This document shows positions 1 through 6,455 of a stretch of 7,843 bases of DNA, piece by piece. The DNA comes from an uncultured Polymorphobacter sp. GTDB lineage: Bacteria > Pseudomonadota > Alphaproteobacteria > Sphingomonadales > Sphingomonadaceae. The notes beneath the pieces are model-generated. The model was not told where the DNA came from. It did not search any database and saw nothing but the letters and a program-made list of their open reading frames with translations. A program made the translations under genes and the position numbers. Every line of letters starts with the position of its first letter. Positions within the stretch are counted from its first letter, which is position 1. The DNA is taken from contig CALMPZ010000537.1 in NCBI GenBank assembly GCA_937871645.1, positions 1-7,843 on the forward strand, read 5' to 3'.

Positions 1-314
1 CCGGCGTAGCGCTTGACGAAATCGTCACCGAGAATCCGCATGTAGCCGGCGCACGCGATGGTATCGATGCCGGCAGCGTCGATGGCCTCGGCGAGCGAAA
101 CCTCGAACCCGGCACGGTTACCGCGCGCCGGCGGCAGCTCGGCGACCGCGACGCCCTCGGCACGCGCCAGCGCCAACCCCTCGGCATCGGGCTTGTCCGA
201 CGCGACCAGCGCGACTTCATACGGGCAATCATCGGCCTGCGCGGCGTAGATCAGCGCGGCCATGTTTGACCCGCGCCCCGAAATCAGCACCGCGACGCGG
301 CTGCGCTCAGGCAA
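1..314 (-). CDS. purN: Phosphoribosylglycinamide formyltransferase, N-terminal part (partial at window edge)
   Basis: GAR transformylase transfers a formyl group from 10-formyltetrahydrofolate to glycinamide ribonucleotide, step 3 of cytosolic de novo purine synthesis. About 104 codons are visible. They include the N-terminal phosphate-binding signature [14 protein letters not shown], then [17 protein letters not shown] and [15 protein letters not shown], all typical of the family. The catalytic Asn-His-Asp part lies beyond the left edge, so the active site cannot be checked. The best start is TTG at 314-312, giving (M)[15 protein letters not shown]. It has a GGGAAG ribosome-binding site about 9 nt upstream and overlaps the last codons and stop of purM, so the two genes are probably translationally coupled. 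No ATG in this frame precedes the GRGSN motif. The family assignment is firm; the exact start is probable. Confidence 0.93.
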   Translation of the reverse strand, partial: MPERSRVAVLISGRGSNMAALIYAAQADDCPYEVALVASDKPDAEGLALARAEGVAVAELPPARGNRAGFEVSLAEAIDAAGIDTIACAGYMRILGDDFVKRYA

Positions 315-1413
315 GGTGCGTCGCTTCCCAGGCGCCGCGCGCCGACCAGGTCTCGTCGCCACCGCGCACCGTGCAGCCGCGGTCGCCGGGCACGATCTTG
401 CCGATGTCGAATACCGTTTCGCCCGCTGCAATCAGTGCCGCACTGACGTCCGCGACATCGGCGGGCGCCACCGCGAGCACCATGCCGATGCCGCAGTTGA
501 AGGTGCGCGCCAGCTCGCCGGGTTCGATGCGGCCCTGCGCCTGCAGCCACGCGAACACCCGCGGCTGCGTCCAGGCATCGGCGTCAATTTCGGCGTGCAG
601 GCCCTTGGGCAGCACGCGCGGGACGTTTTCGAGCAGGCCGCCGCCGGTGATGTGCGCCAGCGCGTGGATCTTGCCGGCGCGGATGCTCGGCAGCAACGAG
701 CGCACATAGATGCGCGTCGGCGTCAGCAATGCGCGCCCAAGCAGTTGTTCGATGTCGAACGGCGCCGGGCGGTCGAGCTTGTGGCCGCCATCGGCGATGA
801 TGCGGCGAATCAGCGAATAGCCGTTCGAATGTGGGCCGGTCGAGGCGAGGCCGAGCAACACATCGCCCGCCGCGACCTTGTCACCGGTCAGCTGCTCGCC
901 GCGTTCGACCGCACCGACCGAAAAGCCCGCAAGGTCATAATCGCCTGCCGCATACATGCCGGGCATTTCGGCGGTTTCGCCGCCAATCAGCGCGCAGCCG
1001 GCCTGCTTGCAGCCTTCGGCAATGCCCGCGACAACGCGCACCGCAGTATCGGTGTCGAGCTTGCCGCTGGCGAAATAGTCGAGGAAAAACAGTGGTTCGG
1101 CGCCCTGCACGATGAGGTCGTTGACGCACATCGCCACCAGATCGATGCCAACGCTGTCGTGCAGTCCTGTGTCGATGGCAAGTTTCAACTTGGTGCCGAC
1201 GCCGTCATTGGCGGCGACCAGCAACGGGTCCTTGTAGCCCGCGGCGCGCGGGTCGAAGAAGCCGCCGAAGCCGCCGAGTTCGGCATCGGCGCCCGCGCGC
1301 GCAGTAGCGCGGGCCAGCGGCGCAATGGCGCGCACCAGGGCGTTGCCGGCTTCGATCGATACGCCGGCGTCAGCGTATGTCAGTGGGGGGGTGAGGGGGG
1401 TGCGATTGGTCAT
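307..1413 (-). CDS. purM: Phosphoribosylformylglycinamidine cyclo-ligase (AIR synthetase)
   Basis: PurM is cytosolic and closes the imidazole ring: it converts formylglycinamidine ribonucleotide plus ATP to aminoimidazole ribonucleotide, step 5 of purine synthesis. The 368-residue product is slightly longer than E. coli PurM (about 345). Family motifs appear in order: [12 protein letters not shown] near residue 13, DGVGTK at 70-75, VND at 97-99, FFLDYF at 109-114, GGETAEMPG at 144-152, GPHSNGYS at 193-200, HITGGG at 264-269 and FNCGIGM at 315-321. These span both the N-terminal ATP-binding half and the C-terminal AIRS_C half, so the gene looks intact. The ATG at 1413 has only a weak ribosome-binding site. 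The first codons contain C6 and C7 runs that encode a Pro/Thr-rich stretch. purN follows with an overlap, and the DUF2066-like gene diverges upstream. Confidence 0.97.
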   Translation of the reverse strand: MTNRTPLTPPLTYADAGVSIEAGNALVRAIAPLARATARAGADAELGGFGGFFDPRAAGYKDPLLVAANDGVGTKLKLAIDTGLHDSVGIDLVAMCVNDLIVQGAEPLFFLDYFASGKLDTDTAVRVVAGIAEGCKQAGCALIGGETAEMPGMYAAGDYDLAGFSVGAVERGEQLTGDKVAAGDVLLGLASTGPHSNGYSLIRRIIADGGHKLDRPAPFDIEQLLGRALLTPTRIYVRSLLPSIRAGKIHALAHITGGGLLENVPRVLPKGLHAEIDADAWTQPRVFAWLQAQGRIEPGELARTFNCGIGMVLAVAPADVADVSAALIAAGETVFDIGKIVPGDRGCTVRGGDETWSARGAWEATHLA

Positions 1414-1433
1414 TCGCCAGTCATTAGCGACAT
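1410..1433 (-). other. Possible 7-codon upstream ORF overlapping the purM start
   Basis: A tiny reading frame, MSLMTGE, ends in a TGA that overlaps the purM ATG in the arrangement ATGA. purM lacks a strong ribosome-binding site of its own, so ribosomes ending this frame could re-initiate at purM. The small frame has no clear ribosome-binding site either, and so short a frame can arise by chance. Confidence 0.2.
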
Positions 1434-1449
1434 CGGGCTTGGTTTTCGA

Positions 1450-1468
1450 CTCTCAAAGTCTTTAAGAG
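1450..1468. promoter_or_regulatory. Operator-like imperfect inverted repeat in the purM/DUF2066 divergent region
   Basis: The arms CTCTCAAAG and CTTTAAGAG flank a single central T and match at 8 of 9 positions. The repeat sits centrally in the 83-bp region between the divergent purM and DUF2066-like starts, where both promoters should lie. It would suit a dimeric DNA-binding protein. No convincing -35/-10 pair could be fixed on either strand, and no known regulator is assigned. Confidence 0.3.
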
Positions 1469-1496
1469 CATCGGTGAGTTGGTTTTGAGGAACAAC

Positions 1497-2762
1497 GTGC
1501 GCGCCTGGTTGGTCTGGATTGCGGTTTTGCTCGGCATGCTGGCGCTGGCACCGGCGCGTGCGCAGGAGGCGGGCGACGCGGCGAGTGCCTATACCATCGG
1601 CGGGATTGCCGTCGATGTCGCCGCCAAGACCCCCGATGAAGCGCGCCGCACCGCCTATACGCTGGCGCAGCGCCGCGCCTGGCCGCAGCTGTGGGCGCGG
1701 ATGACCGGCACCTCGCCGGCATCGGCACCACATCTGTCCGATGCGACGCTCGACTCAATTGTCGCGGGCATCGAGGTGCAGGGCGAACGCTTTTCGATGA
1801 CACGCTACATCGCAACGCTCGGCGTGGTGTTCGACCGCGCGCGCGCCAGCGGCTATTTCACCGGCATCGGCGGCGCGCTGCGGTCGGAGCCGATGCTGCT
1901 GCTGCCGCTGCTCCACGACGGCGGCGCGCGCTTCGTTTATGAACGCAAGACGCCGTGGGTGCTGGCGTGGCAGCGCTATTCGCAAATGGTCAGCCCGATC
2001 ACCTACATTCTCGCCAGCGGCTCGGCGGGCGACAACATTCTGCTCACCGCCTATCAGACCAGCCGCCCCGACCGGCCGCTGTGGCGCAACATTCTGAACC
2101 GCTTCCGCACCGTCGATGTGCTCGTCGCCGAGGCGGTGTTGACGCGGGTGTACCCCGGCGGGCCGATCGACGCGCTGTTCATCGCGCGCCACGGGCCTGA
2201 TTCGACCGAACTCGGGCGCTTCAAGCTGCGGGCGCCCAACCCCGCCGGACTCGACGCGATGCTCGACGCCGGCGCGCGCGGCATCGACGCCATCTATGCG
2301 CAGGCGCTGCAGGACGGCCGCCTGCGCTCCGAACCCGACCTGATCGCCGCGATGGAACCAATTGCCAGCGGCGCGCCGATGTTCGACGCCCCTGAAAGCG
2401 TTGCCTCGGCGGCCGCGGTCGAACTGCTGGTGCCGACGCCTGACAGCGCTGCCTGGGCCGCCGCCGAAGCGCTGCTGCGCTCGACACCGACGGTCGCCGG
2501 GGTAACGCTGACCAGCCTGTCGATCGGCGGCAGCACCGGCGTGCTGGTGCAGTATGGCGACAGCCGCGAAATGCTTGCCTATCAGCTCTACCTGAAGGGC
2601 ATGACGCTGGCGCCGACGTCGGCAGGTCTGCTGCTGCGCCGTCGGCAGCCCGGTGATCCGGTGGTTGCCGCCCCCGTGGTTGCGCCTGCGGCGCCTGCTG
2701 CACCCGCCGAACCCGCGACCGAAGCGCCGGCGGACATGCCCGCGACCGAGGCGCCGCGCTGA
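1497..2762 (+). CDS. Secreted DUF2066-like protein of unknown function
   Basis: The start is placed at GTG 1497 because GAGG lies 6 nt upstream. The frame stays open to a TTG at 1479, but beginning at 1497 puts a clean signal peptide at the N-terminus: Met-Arg, a hydrophobic core (AWLVWIAVLLGMLALA) and a likely signal peptidase I site after APARA, before Gln23. The product is 421 residues. After cleavage comes YTIGGIAVDVAAKTPDEARR and a segment rich in Arg and Trp (AQRRAWPQLWARMTG), resembling the DUF2066 family of proteobacterial exported proteins. A low-complexity tail rich in Pro and Ala (about 389-421) ends the protein. No catalytic motif is recognisable. The gene ends 4 nt before hdaA, so the two are very probably co-transcribed. 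The family call is from memory of family features and neighbourhood; the function is unknown. Confidence 0.8.
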   Translation: MRAWLVWIAVLLGMLALAPARAQEAGDAASAYTIGGIAVDVAAKTPDEARRTAYTLAQRRAWPQLWARMTGTSPASAPHLSDATLDSIVAGIEVQGERFSMTRYIATLGVVFDRARASGYFTGIGGALRSEPMLLLPLLHDGGARFVYERKTPWVLAWQRYSQMVSPITYILASGSAGDNILLTAYQTSRPDRPLWRNILNRFRTVDVLVAEAVLTRVYPGGPIDALFIARHGPDSTELGRFKLRAPNPAGLDAMLDAGARGIDAIYAQALQDGRLRSEPDLIAAMEPIASGAPMFDAPESVASAAAVELLVPTPDSAAWAAAEALLRSTPTVAGVTLTSLSIGGSTGVLVQYGDSREMLAYQLYLKGMTLAPTSAGLLLRRRQPGDPVVAAPVVAPAAPAAPAEPATEAPADMPATEAPR

Positions 2763-2766
2763 CAAC

Positions 2767-3384
2767 ATGAGCCAGCTGCCGCTGCCGCTCGCCTATCGCA
2801 GCGCCGATGGCGAGGCGGATTTCTTTGTTTCGCAGGCCAATGCCGCCGCCGTCGAATGGCTCGACCGCTGGCCCGACTGGCCGGTGCCTTGCGCGCTGCT
2901 GATCGGCCCGCCGGGGTCGGGCAAAAGCCACCTGGCGCGCATCTTCGCGCGGCGCACCGGTGCGACGATTGCCGATGACGCCGAAGCCAGCGACGCCGAA
3001 ACGCTGTTCCACCGCTGGAATGCCGCGACACGCGAGGCGCCGTTGCTGATGACCGCCACGCGCCCGCCGCGCGACTGGCCGCACGGGCTCGCCGATCTCG
3101 GCTCGCGGCTGGCGGCGACACCGCAGCTGCGTATCGAAGCCCCCGATGACGCGCTGCTCGCAGCGCTGCTGGCGAAACAGTTCCGCGACCACGGCCTGCG
3201 CGTGTCGGGCGAGGTGGTCGATTATGTACTGGCGCGCATCGACCGCGATTTCGGCAGCATCGCGCGCGTCGTCGAACAGCTCGATGCTGCCGCACTCGCC
3301 GCCGGGCGGCCGATCACCGTGCCGCTGGCGCGCGCCGTGCTGATGGCGCAGGGTGACTGGCTCGATACTGTCATGGACGTGTAA
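2767..3384 (+). CDS. hdaA: DnaA-related regulatory inactivator, Hda/HdaA type
   Basis: This is a 205-residue protein homologous to the ATPase part of DnaA, lacking DnaA's N-terminal and DNA-binding domains. Hda-type proteins bind the DNA-loaded beta clamp and trigger hydrolysis of DnaA-bound ATP, which prevents re-initiation of replication. The N-terminus SQLPLPL matches the clamp-binding motif of Hda (QLSLPL in E. coli). Walker A is GPPGSGKS at residues 47-54. The Walker B region, IADDAE (68-73), is less hydrophobic than the classical form. LGSRL with Arg114 corresponds to the box VII arginine-finger segment, and a sensor II-like PLAR lies near the C-terminus. The ATG at 2767 is preferred over an in-frame extension inside the upstream gene because it places the clamp motif at the N-terminus. 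It follows the DUF2066-like stop by 4 nt. Its last codons overlap a putative PHO box for ppk. Confidence 0.9.
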   Translation: MSQLPLPLAYRSADGEADFFVSQANAAAVEWLDRWPDWPVPCALLIGPPGSGKSHLARIFARRTGATIADDAEASDAETLFHRWNAATREAPLLMTATRPPRDWPHGLADLGSRLAATPQLRIEAPDDALLAALLAKQFRDHGLRVSGEVVDYVLARIDRDFGSIARVVEQLDAAALAAGRPITVPLARAVLMAQGDWLDTVMDV

Positions 3385-3385
3385 C
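3368..3385 (+). promoter_or_regulatory. Putative PHO box (PhoB site) upstream of ppk
   Basis: Two 7-bp direct-repeat units are separated by 4 bp: CTGTCAT at 3368-3374 and GTGTAAC at 3379-3385. The first matches the known PHO-box half-site exactly and the second matches CTGTCAC at 5 of 7 positions. The distance from its end to the -10-like hexamer at 3397 is 11 nt, close to that in known PhoB-dependent promoters such as E. coli phoA. The site lies within the last codons of hdaA. The same bases also contain an ACTGT/ACAGT dyad (3367-3371 and 3384-3388), which is an alternative reading. Confidence 0.45.
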
Positions 3386-3396
3386 AGTGCGGCAGC

Positions 3397-3402
3397 TACA
3401 CT
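3397..3402 (+). promoter_or_regulatory. Putative -10 element for ppk
   Basis: TACACT matches four of six TATAAT positions. A weak -35-like TGGACG (3374-3379) lies 17 bp upstream, overlapping the putative PHO box, as is usual for activator-dependent promoters. A start about 7 nt downstream would fall on the ppk ATG at 3409. Confidence 0.35.
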
Positions 3403-3408
3403 GGGTGC

Positions 3409-5571
3409 ATGGCTGAAGCTGCAATCCCCCAATACGCCGCGCCTGTCGTCCACGTCGCGGCCGACATTCCCGACCGTGAGCGCTATTTCAACCGCGAGAT
3501 GTCGTGGCTGGCGTTCAACGAACGTGTGCTCGGCGAAGCCAGCAATACCAGCCACCCGTTGCTTGAGCGGCTGCGCTTCCTGTCGATTTCGGGGAACAAC
3601 CTCGACGAATTCTACATGGTGCGCGTCGCCGGCCTGCGCGGGCAGGTGCAGGAAGGCATCGAAACGCTCAGCCCCGAAGGCCTGACGCCCGCCGAACAGC
3701 TGGCCGCGATTGCGGTGACCGCCGACCGGCTGATGGATGACCAGCAGGTCGCTTGGGGTGAGCTGCGGCGCTTGCTGGCGATGGCCGACTTCGATGTGCT
3801 GGGCAAGAACGACCTGACGCCCGTCGAAGCGACGTGGCTCGAACGCCACTTCCTCGAACAGATTTTCCCGGTGCTGACCCCGCAGGCGATCGATCCGGCG
3901 CACCCGTTCCCGTTCATTGGCAACAAGGGGCTCAGCCTGGTTTTCGAACTGCGCCGCCAGTCCGACGACGAACTGCTGCGCGCGCTGCTTATGCTGCCGT
4001 CGATGCTGCGGCGCTTCATCCGGCTGCCAGGGCGCAAGGCGCGCTTCATCAGCCTTGAAAACACCATCCGGCTGTTCTTCGGGCAGGTGTTCCCGGGGTA
4101 TGACCTGCTCGGCGACGGTGCCTTCCGCGTCATCCGCGATTCGGACATCGAAATCGAAGAAGAGGCCGAAGACCTCGTCCGCTACTACAAAAGCGCCATC
4201 AAGCGCCGCCGCCGCGGCGAAGTCATCCGCCTGAAGATCGAGGAAGACACGCCGCGTGAGCTGCGGATTCTGGTGCGCGACGCGCTCGGCGTCGATGACC
4301 GCGACGTCACCGTCGTCGAAGGCGTGCTCGGCATCGCCGACCTTGGCGTGCTGGTCGACGAAGACCGCCCCGACCTGAAATTCGAACCCTATACGCCGCG
4401 CTTCCCCGAACGCATCCGCGAACATGGTGGCGACTGCTTTGCTGCAATCCGCGCCAAGGACCTCGTCGTCCACCACCCGTACGAAAGCTTCGATGTCGTG
4501 CTGGCGTTCCTGCGCCAGGCCGCCGCCGACCCCGATGTCATCGCCATCAAGCAGACGCTGTACCGCGCCGGCAAGAACTCGCCGATCGTCCGCGCGCTGA
4601 TCGACGCCGCCGAGGCCGGCAAGTCGGTGACCGCGGTGGTCGAGTTGAAGGCGCGCTTCGACGAAGAGCAGAATCTGCTTTGGGCAGCCGAGCTCGAACG
4701 TGCCGGCGTGCAGGTCGTTTACGGCTTCGTCGAATTGAAGACGCACGCCAAGCTGTCGATGGTGATCCGCCGCGAAGGCGCCGACATCCGCACCTATGTG
4801 CATTTCGGCACCGGCAACTATCACCCGATTACCGCGCGCATCTACACCGACCTGTCGTTCTTCACCGCCGATCCGGTGCTGGCGCGCGATGCGGTGCAGG
4901 TGCTCAACTACATCACCGGCTATGTCCAGCCGAACAACCTCAAGAAGATCGGCATGGCGCCGCTGACCATGCGGCCGATGATCTACGGCCTGATCGACGC
5001 CGAAATCGCCAATGCCCAGGCCGGCAAGCCAGCGCAGATCTGGGCCAAGCTCAACTCGCTGGTCGATCCGGGCATCATCGAAAAGCTCTACGAAGCCAGC
5101 GGTGCCGGGGTTGAAATCGACCTGATCATCCGCGGTATCTGCTGCTTGCGGCCGGGCGTGCCGGGCCTGTCGGAAAACATCCATGTGCGGTCGGTGATCG
5201 GGCGCTTCCTCGAACACAGCCGGATCTTCGCCTTTGCCAATGGCCATGACCTGCCGTCGCGCAAGGCCAAGCTGTTCATCTCCTCGGCCGACTGGATGCC
5301 GCGCAACCTCGATCGCCGCGTCGAGGTCATGGTGCCGATCGAAAACCCGACGGTGCACGCGCAGGTGCTCGATCAGGTCATGCTGGCGAACCTCAAGGAC
5401 ACCGAGCAGTCGTGGCAGCTCAAGAGCGACGGCACCTACGCGCGGCTGCACGGCGCCGGTCCGGCGTTCAACCTGCACCGCTATTTCATGACCAATCCGT
5501 CGCTGTCGGGGCGCGGTGCGGCGCTCAAGGACCCGAAATCGGTGCCGCGGCTGGTGCTCGACGACGATTGA
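3409..5571 (+). CDS. ppk: Polyphosphate kinase 1
   Basis: PPK1 reversibly transfers the gamma-phosphate of ATP to inorganic polyphosphate through a phosphohistidine intermediate. The 720-residue product is slightly longer than E. coli PPK (688) and covers the N, head, C1 and C2 domains. The N-domain carries [13 protein letters not shown] and [13 protein letters not shown] (61-73), where an Asn contacts ATP in the family. The two essential histidines are His465 (HFGTGNYH, the phosphorylated one by homology) and His603 ([10 protein letters not shown]). Arg386 (TLYRAG) and Arg416 (ELKARFDE) correspond, with the same 30-residue spacing, to the E. coli Mg/phosphate-binding Arg375 and Arg405. [16 protein letters not shown] in C2 is conserved. 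All key residues are present, so the enzyme should be active. The ATG lies 24 nt after the hdaA stop and lacks a good ribosome-binding site. No exopolyphosphatase gene follows. Confidence 0.97.
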   Translation: MAEAAIPQYAAPVVHVAADIPDRERYFNREMSWLAFNERVLGEASNTSHPLLERLRFLSISGNNLDEFYMVRVAGLRGQVQEGIETLSPEGLTPAEQLAAIAVTADRLMDDQQVAWGELRRLLAMADFDVLGKNDLTPVEATWLERHFLEQIFPVLTPQAIDPAHPFPFIGNKGLSLVFELRRQSDDELLRALLMLPSMLRRFIRLPGRKARFISLENTIRLFFGQVFPGYDLLGDGAFRVIRDSDIEIEEEAEDLVRYYKSAIKRRRRGEVIRLKIEEDTPRELRILVRDALGVDDRDVTVVEGVLGIADLGVLVDEDRPDLKFEPYTPRFPERIREHGGDCFAAIRAKDLVVHHPYESFDVVLAFLRQAAADPDVIAIKQTLYRAGKNSPIVRALIDAAEAGKSVTAVVELKARFDEEQNLLWAAELERAGVQVVYGFVELKTHAKLSMVIRREGADIRTYVHFGTGNYHPITARIYTDLSFFTADPVLARDAVQVLNYITGYVQPNNLKKIGMAPLTMRPMIYGLIDAEIANAQAGKPAQIWAKLNSLVDPGIIEKLYEASGAGVEIDLIIRGICCLRPGVPGLSENIHVRSVIGRFLEHSRIFAFANGHDLPSRKAKLFISSADWMPRNLDRRVEVMVPIENPTVHAQVLDQVMLANLKDTEQSWQLKSDGTYARLHGAGPAFNLHRYFMTNPSLSGRGAALKDPKSVPRLVLDDD

Positions 5572-5580
5572 TGCGCCCCC

Positions 5581-5609
5581 TCGACTTGCGGCGCTGACTG
5601 CGACACAAT
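5581..5609 (+). promoter_or_regulatory. Weak sigma70-like promoter candidate before the TM2 genes
   Basis: TCGACT (5581-5586) and CACAAT (5604-5609) each match four of six consensus positions, with a 17-bp spacer. A start near 5616 would give a leader of about 25 nt containing GGAG (5631-5634), six nt before the ATG. The 69-bp gap after ppk shows no convincing terminator, so read-through from ppk is also possible. Confidence 0.25.
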
Positions 5610-5640
5610 CGGTCCGCAACGCCAGTCGACGGAGCTTCGC

Positions 5641-6033
5641 ATGGACAATCTTCTGGACACGTTCGAGGGCAAGCAGCGCTCGGTCATCGCCGCCTATGTG
5701 TTGTGGTTCTTCCTCGGCCGCTTTGGTGCGCACCGCTTCTACCTTGGTTACAAACGCAGCGCGTTGATCATGCTGGGGCTAAGCCTTGCCGGCATGGTGC
5801 TGGTGGCGATTGCCGCGTGGGGCAGCGGCAAGGTCAGCAATGCCGAGTTCGGCAACGCGGTCACGGCGGTCTTGCTCGCCCCCAACACGCTGCTCGGCTG
5901 GATTGGCGACCTGCTGGTCTGGGGCATGACAATCTGGTGGCTAATTGACGCGGTCTATACCTATGTGATGGTGCGCCGGCGCAATAATCAGGGGCTGATC
6001 CCGGCGAGCCTGATCGAACCGTCAAAGCCGTAA
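5641..6033 (+). CDS. TM2-domain inner-membrane protein (first of a tandem pair)
   Basis: This 130-residue protein carries the TM2 signature: AYVLWFFLGRFGAHRFYLG (about 18-36), ending in the conserved G-HRFY-G turn, and later WWLIDAVY (99-106) with the conserved Asp103. Hydrophobic segments at about 15-30, 41-60 and 85-111 suggest two to three membrane helices, with a basic C-terminal side (VRRRNN). The stretch between the HRFY motif and WWLID is about 65 residues, longer than in a minimal TM2 domain, so it holds an insertion that may add a helix. The biochemical role of bacterial TM2 proteins is not established. A GGAG ribosome-binding site lies 6 nt before the ATG. The next gene is a diverged paralogue 11 nt downstream, so the two are surely co-transcribed. 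Confidence 0.88.
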   Translation: MDNLLDTFEGKQRSVIAAYVLWFFLGRFGAHRFYLGYKRSALIMLGLSLAGMVLVAIAAWGSGKVSNAEFGNAVTAVLLAPNTLLGWIGDLLVWGMTIWWLIDAVYTYVMVRRRNNQGLIPASLIEPSKP

Positions 6034-6044
6034 GGGGAATCTGC

Positions 6045-6455
6045 ATGACCGAAACCGCGAACCTGACGGCGTATGAAGACAAGCGCAAATCGACCGGCGT
6101 CGCCTATCTGCTGTGGTTCTTCCTCGGGCTGTTCGGCGCGCACCGGCTTTATGCCAGCGCCGGCAAGACCGGCTGGTACATGATGGCGCTGCACGTCGGC
6201 GGCTGGGCGCTGCTGATCGCGGCGTTCGCGTTCGGATCGCACAGCACCACCGAAACCTATGAAACCGCACTCGGCGTGTCGAGTTTCACCAATGTCGAGG
6301 CGACGGCACGCGGCGGCGTCGTCGCCATGCTCGGCTGGGCGATGCGCGCGATTGCCTGGGTGTGGTGGCTGATCGACGTGTTCCTGGTGCCCGGCATGGT
6401 GCGCCGCTGGAACAGCACGCTGGCGATCGGACTGGGGCTCGGCGGCCTGCGCTAG
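6045..6455 (+). CDS. TM2-domain inner-membrane protein (second of a tandem pair)
   Basis: This 136-residue paralogue of the preceding gene has the same architecture: [17 protein letters not shown] (20-36), a long hydrophobic middle (about 43-63), a polar Ser/Thr-rich loop (about 64-88), and a last helix ending in [16 protein letters not shown] (106-121) with Asp111. The HRFY turn reads HRLY here, and the following Leu-Gly is replaced by Ala-Ser. The pair shares a 16-nt identical stretch over LWFFLG, which supports an old tandem duplication. AGGGG (6033-6037), which begins in the previous gene's stop, lies 7 nt before the ATG and serves as ribosome-binding site. The TAG stop overlaps the purA stop on the other strand. 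The function is unknown; partnership with the first TM2 protein, for example as a heteromeric membrane complex, is only a guess. Confidence 0.87.
   Translation: MTETANLTAYEDKRKSTGVAYLLWFFLGLFGAHRLYASAGKTGWYMMALHVGGWALLIAAFAFGSHSTTETYETALGVSSFTNVEATARGGVVAMLGWAMRAIAWVWWLIDVFLVPGMVRRWNSTLAIGLGLGGLR
6452..6455. other. Convergent overlapping stop codons (CTAG)
   Basis: The TAG of the second TM2 gene (6453-6455, plus) and the TAG of purA (6452-6454, minus) share the palindrome CTAG. There is therefore no intergenic space and no room for an ordinary intrinsic terminator outside coding sequence. Confidence 0.95.

Noticed and set aside
262..1488. A 408-codon open frame on the plus strand across purM
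   Set aside because: It is the complementary shadow of purM, which has all AIR synthetase motifs. The shadow protein is Arg/Ala/Gly-rich without family features.
1479..1496. TTG start at 1479 for the DUF2066-like gene
   Set aside because: No ribosome-binding site precedes it, and it would place extra residues before the signal peptide. GTG 1497 has GAGG at the right distance.
2653..2766. N-terminal extension of hdaA by 38 codons
   Set aside because: It overlaps the coding end of the upstream gene, is Arg/Pro-rich, and would bury the N-terminal clamp-binding motif. ATG 2767 is the natural start.
1755..2768. A 337-codon minus-strand frame across the DUF2066-like gene
   Set aside because: It is a shadow frame: low-complexity Arg/Gly/His composition, no ribosome-binding site, and the plus-strand frame has a signal peptide and good ribosome-binding site.
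5573..5594. Possible terminator hairpin after ppk (GCGCC/GGCGC)
   Set aside because: The stem is only 5 bp with a long loop and no T-run, so it is too weak to call.
2221..5733. A 1170-codon open frame on the minus strand, antisense to hdaA and ppk
   Set aside because: Its stop-free length follows from high GC and codon bias of the genes on the plus strand. The translation has no recognisable domain, and the plus-strand genes carry clear conserved motifs.
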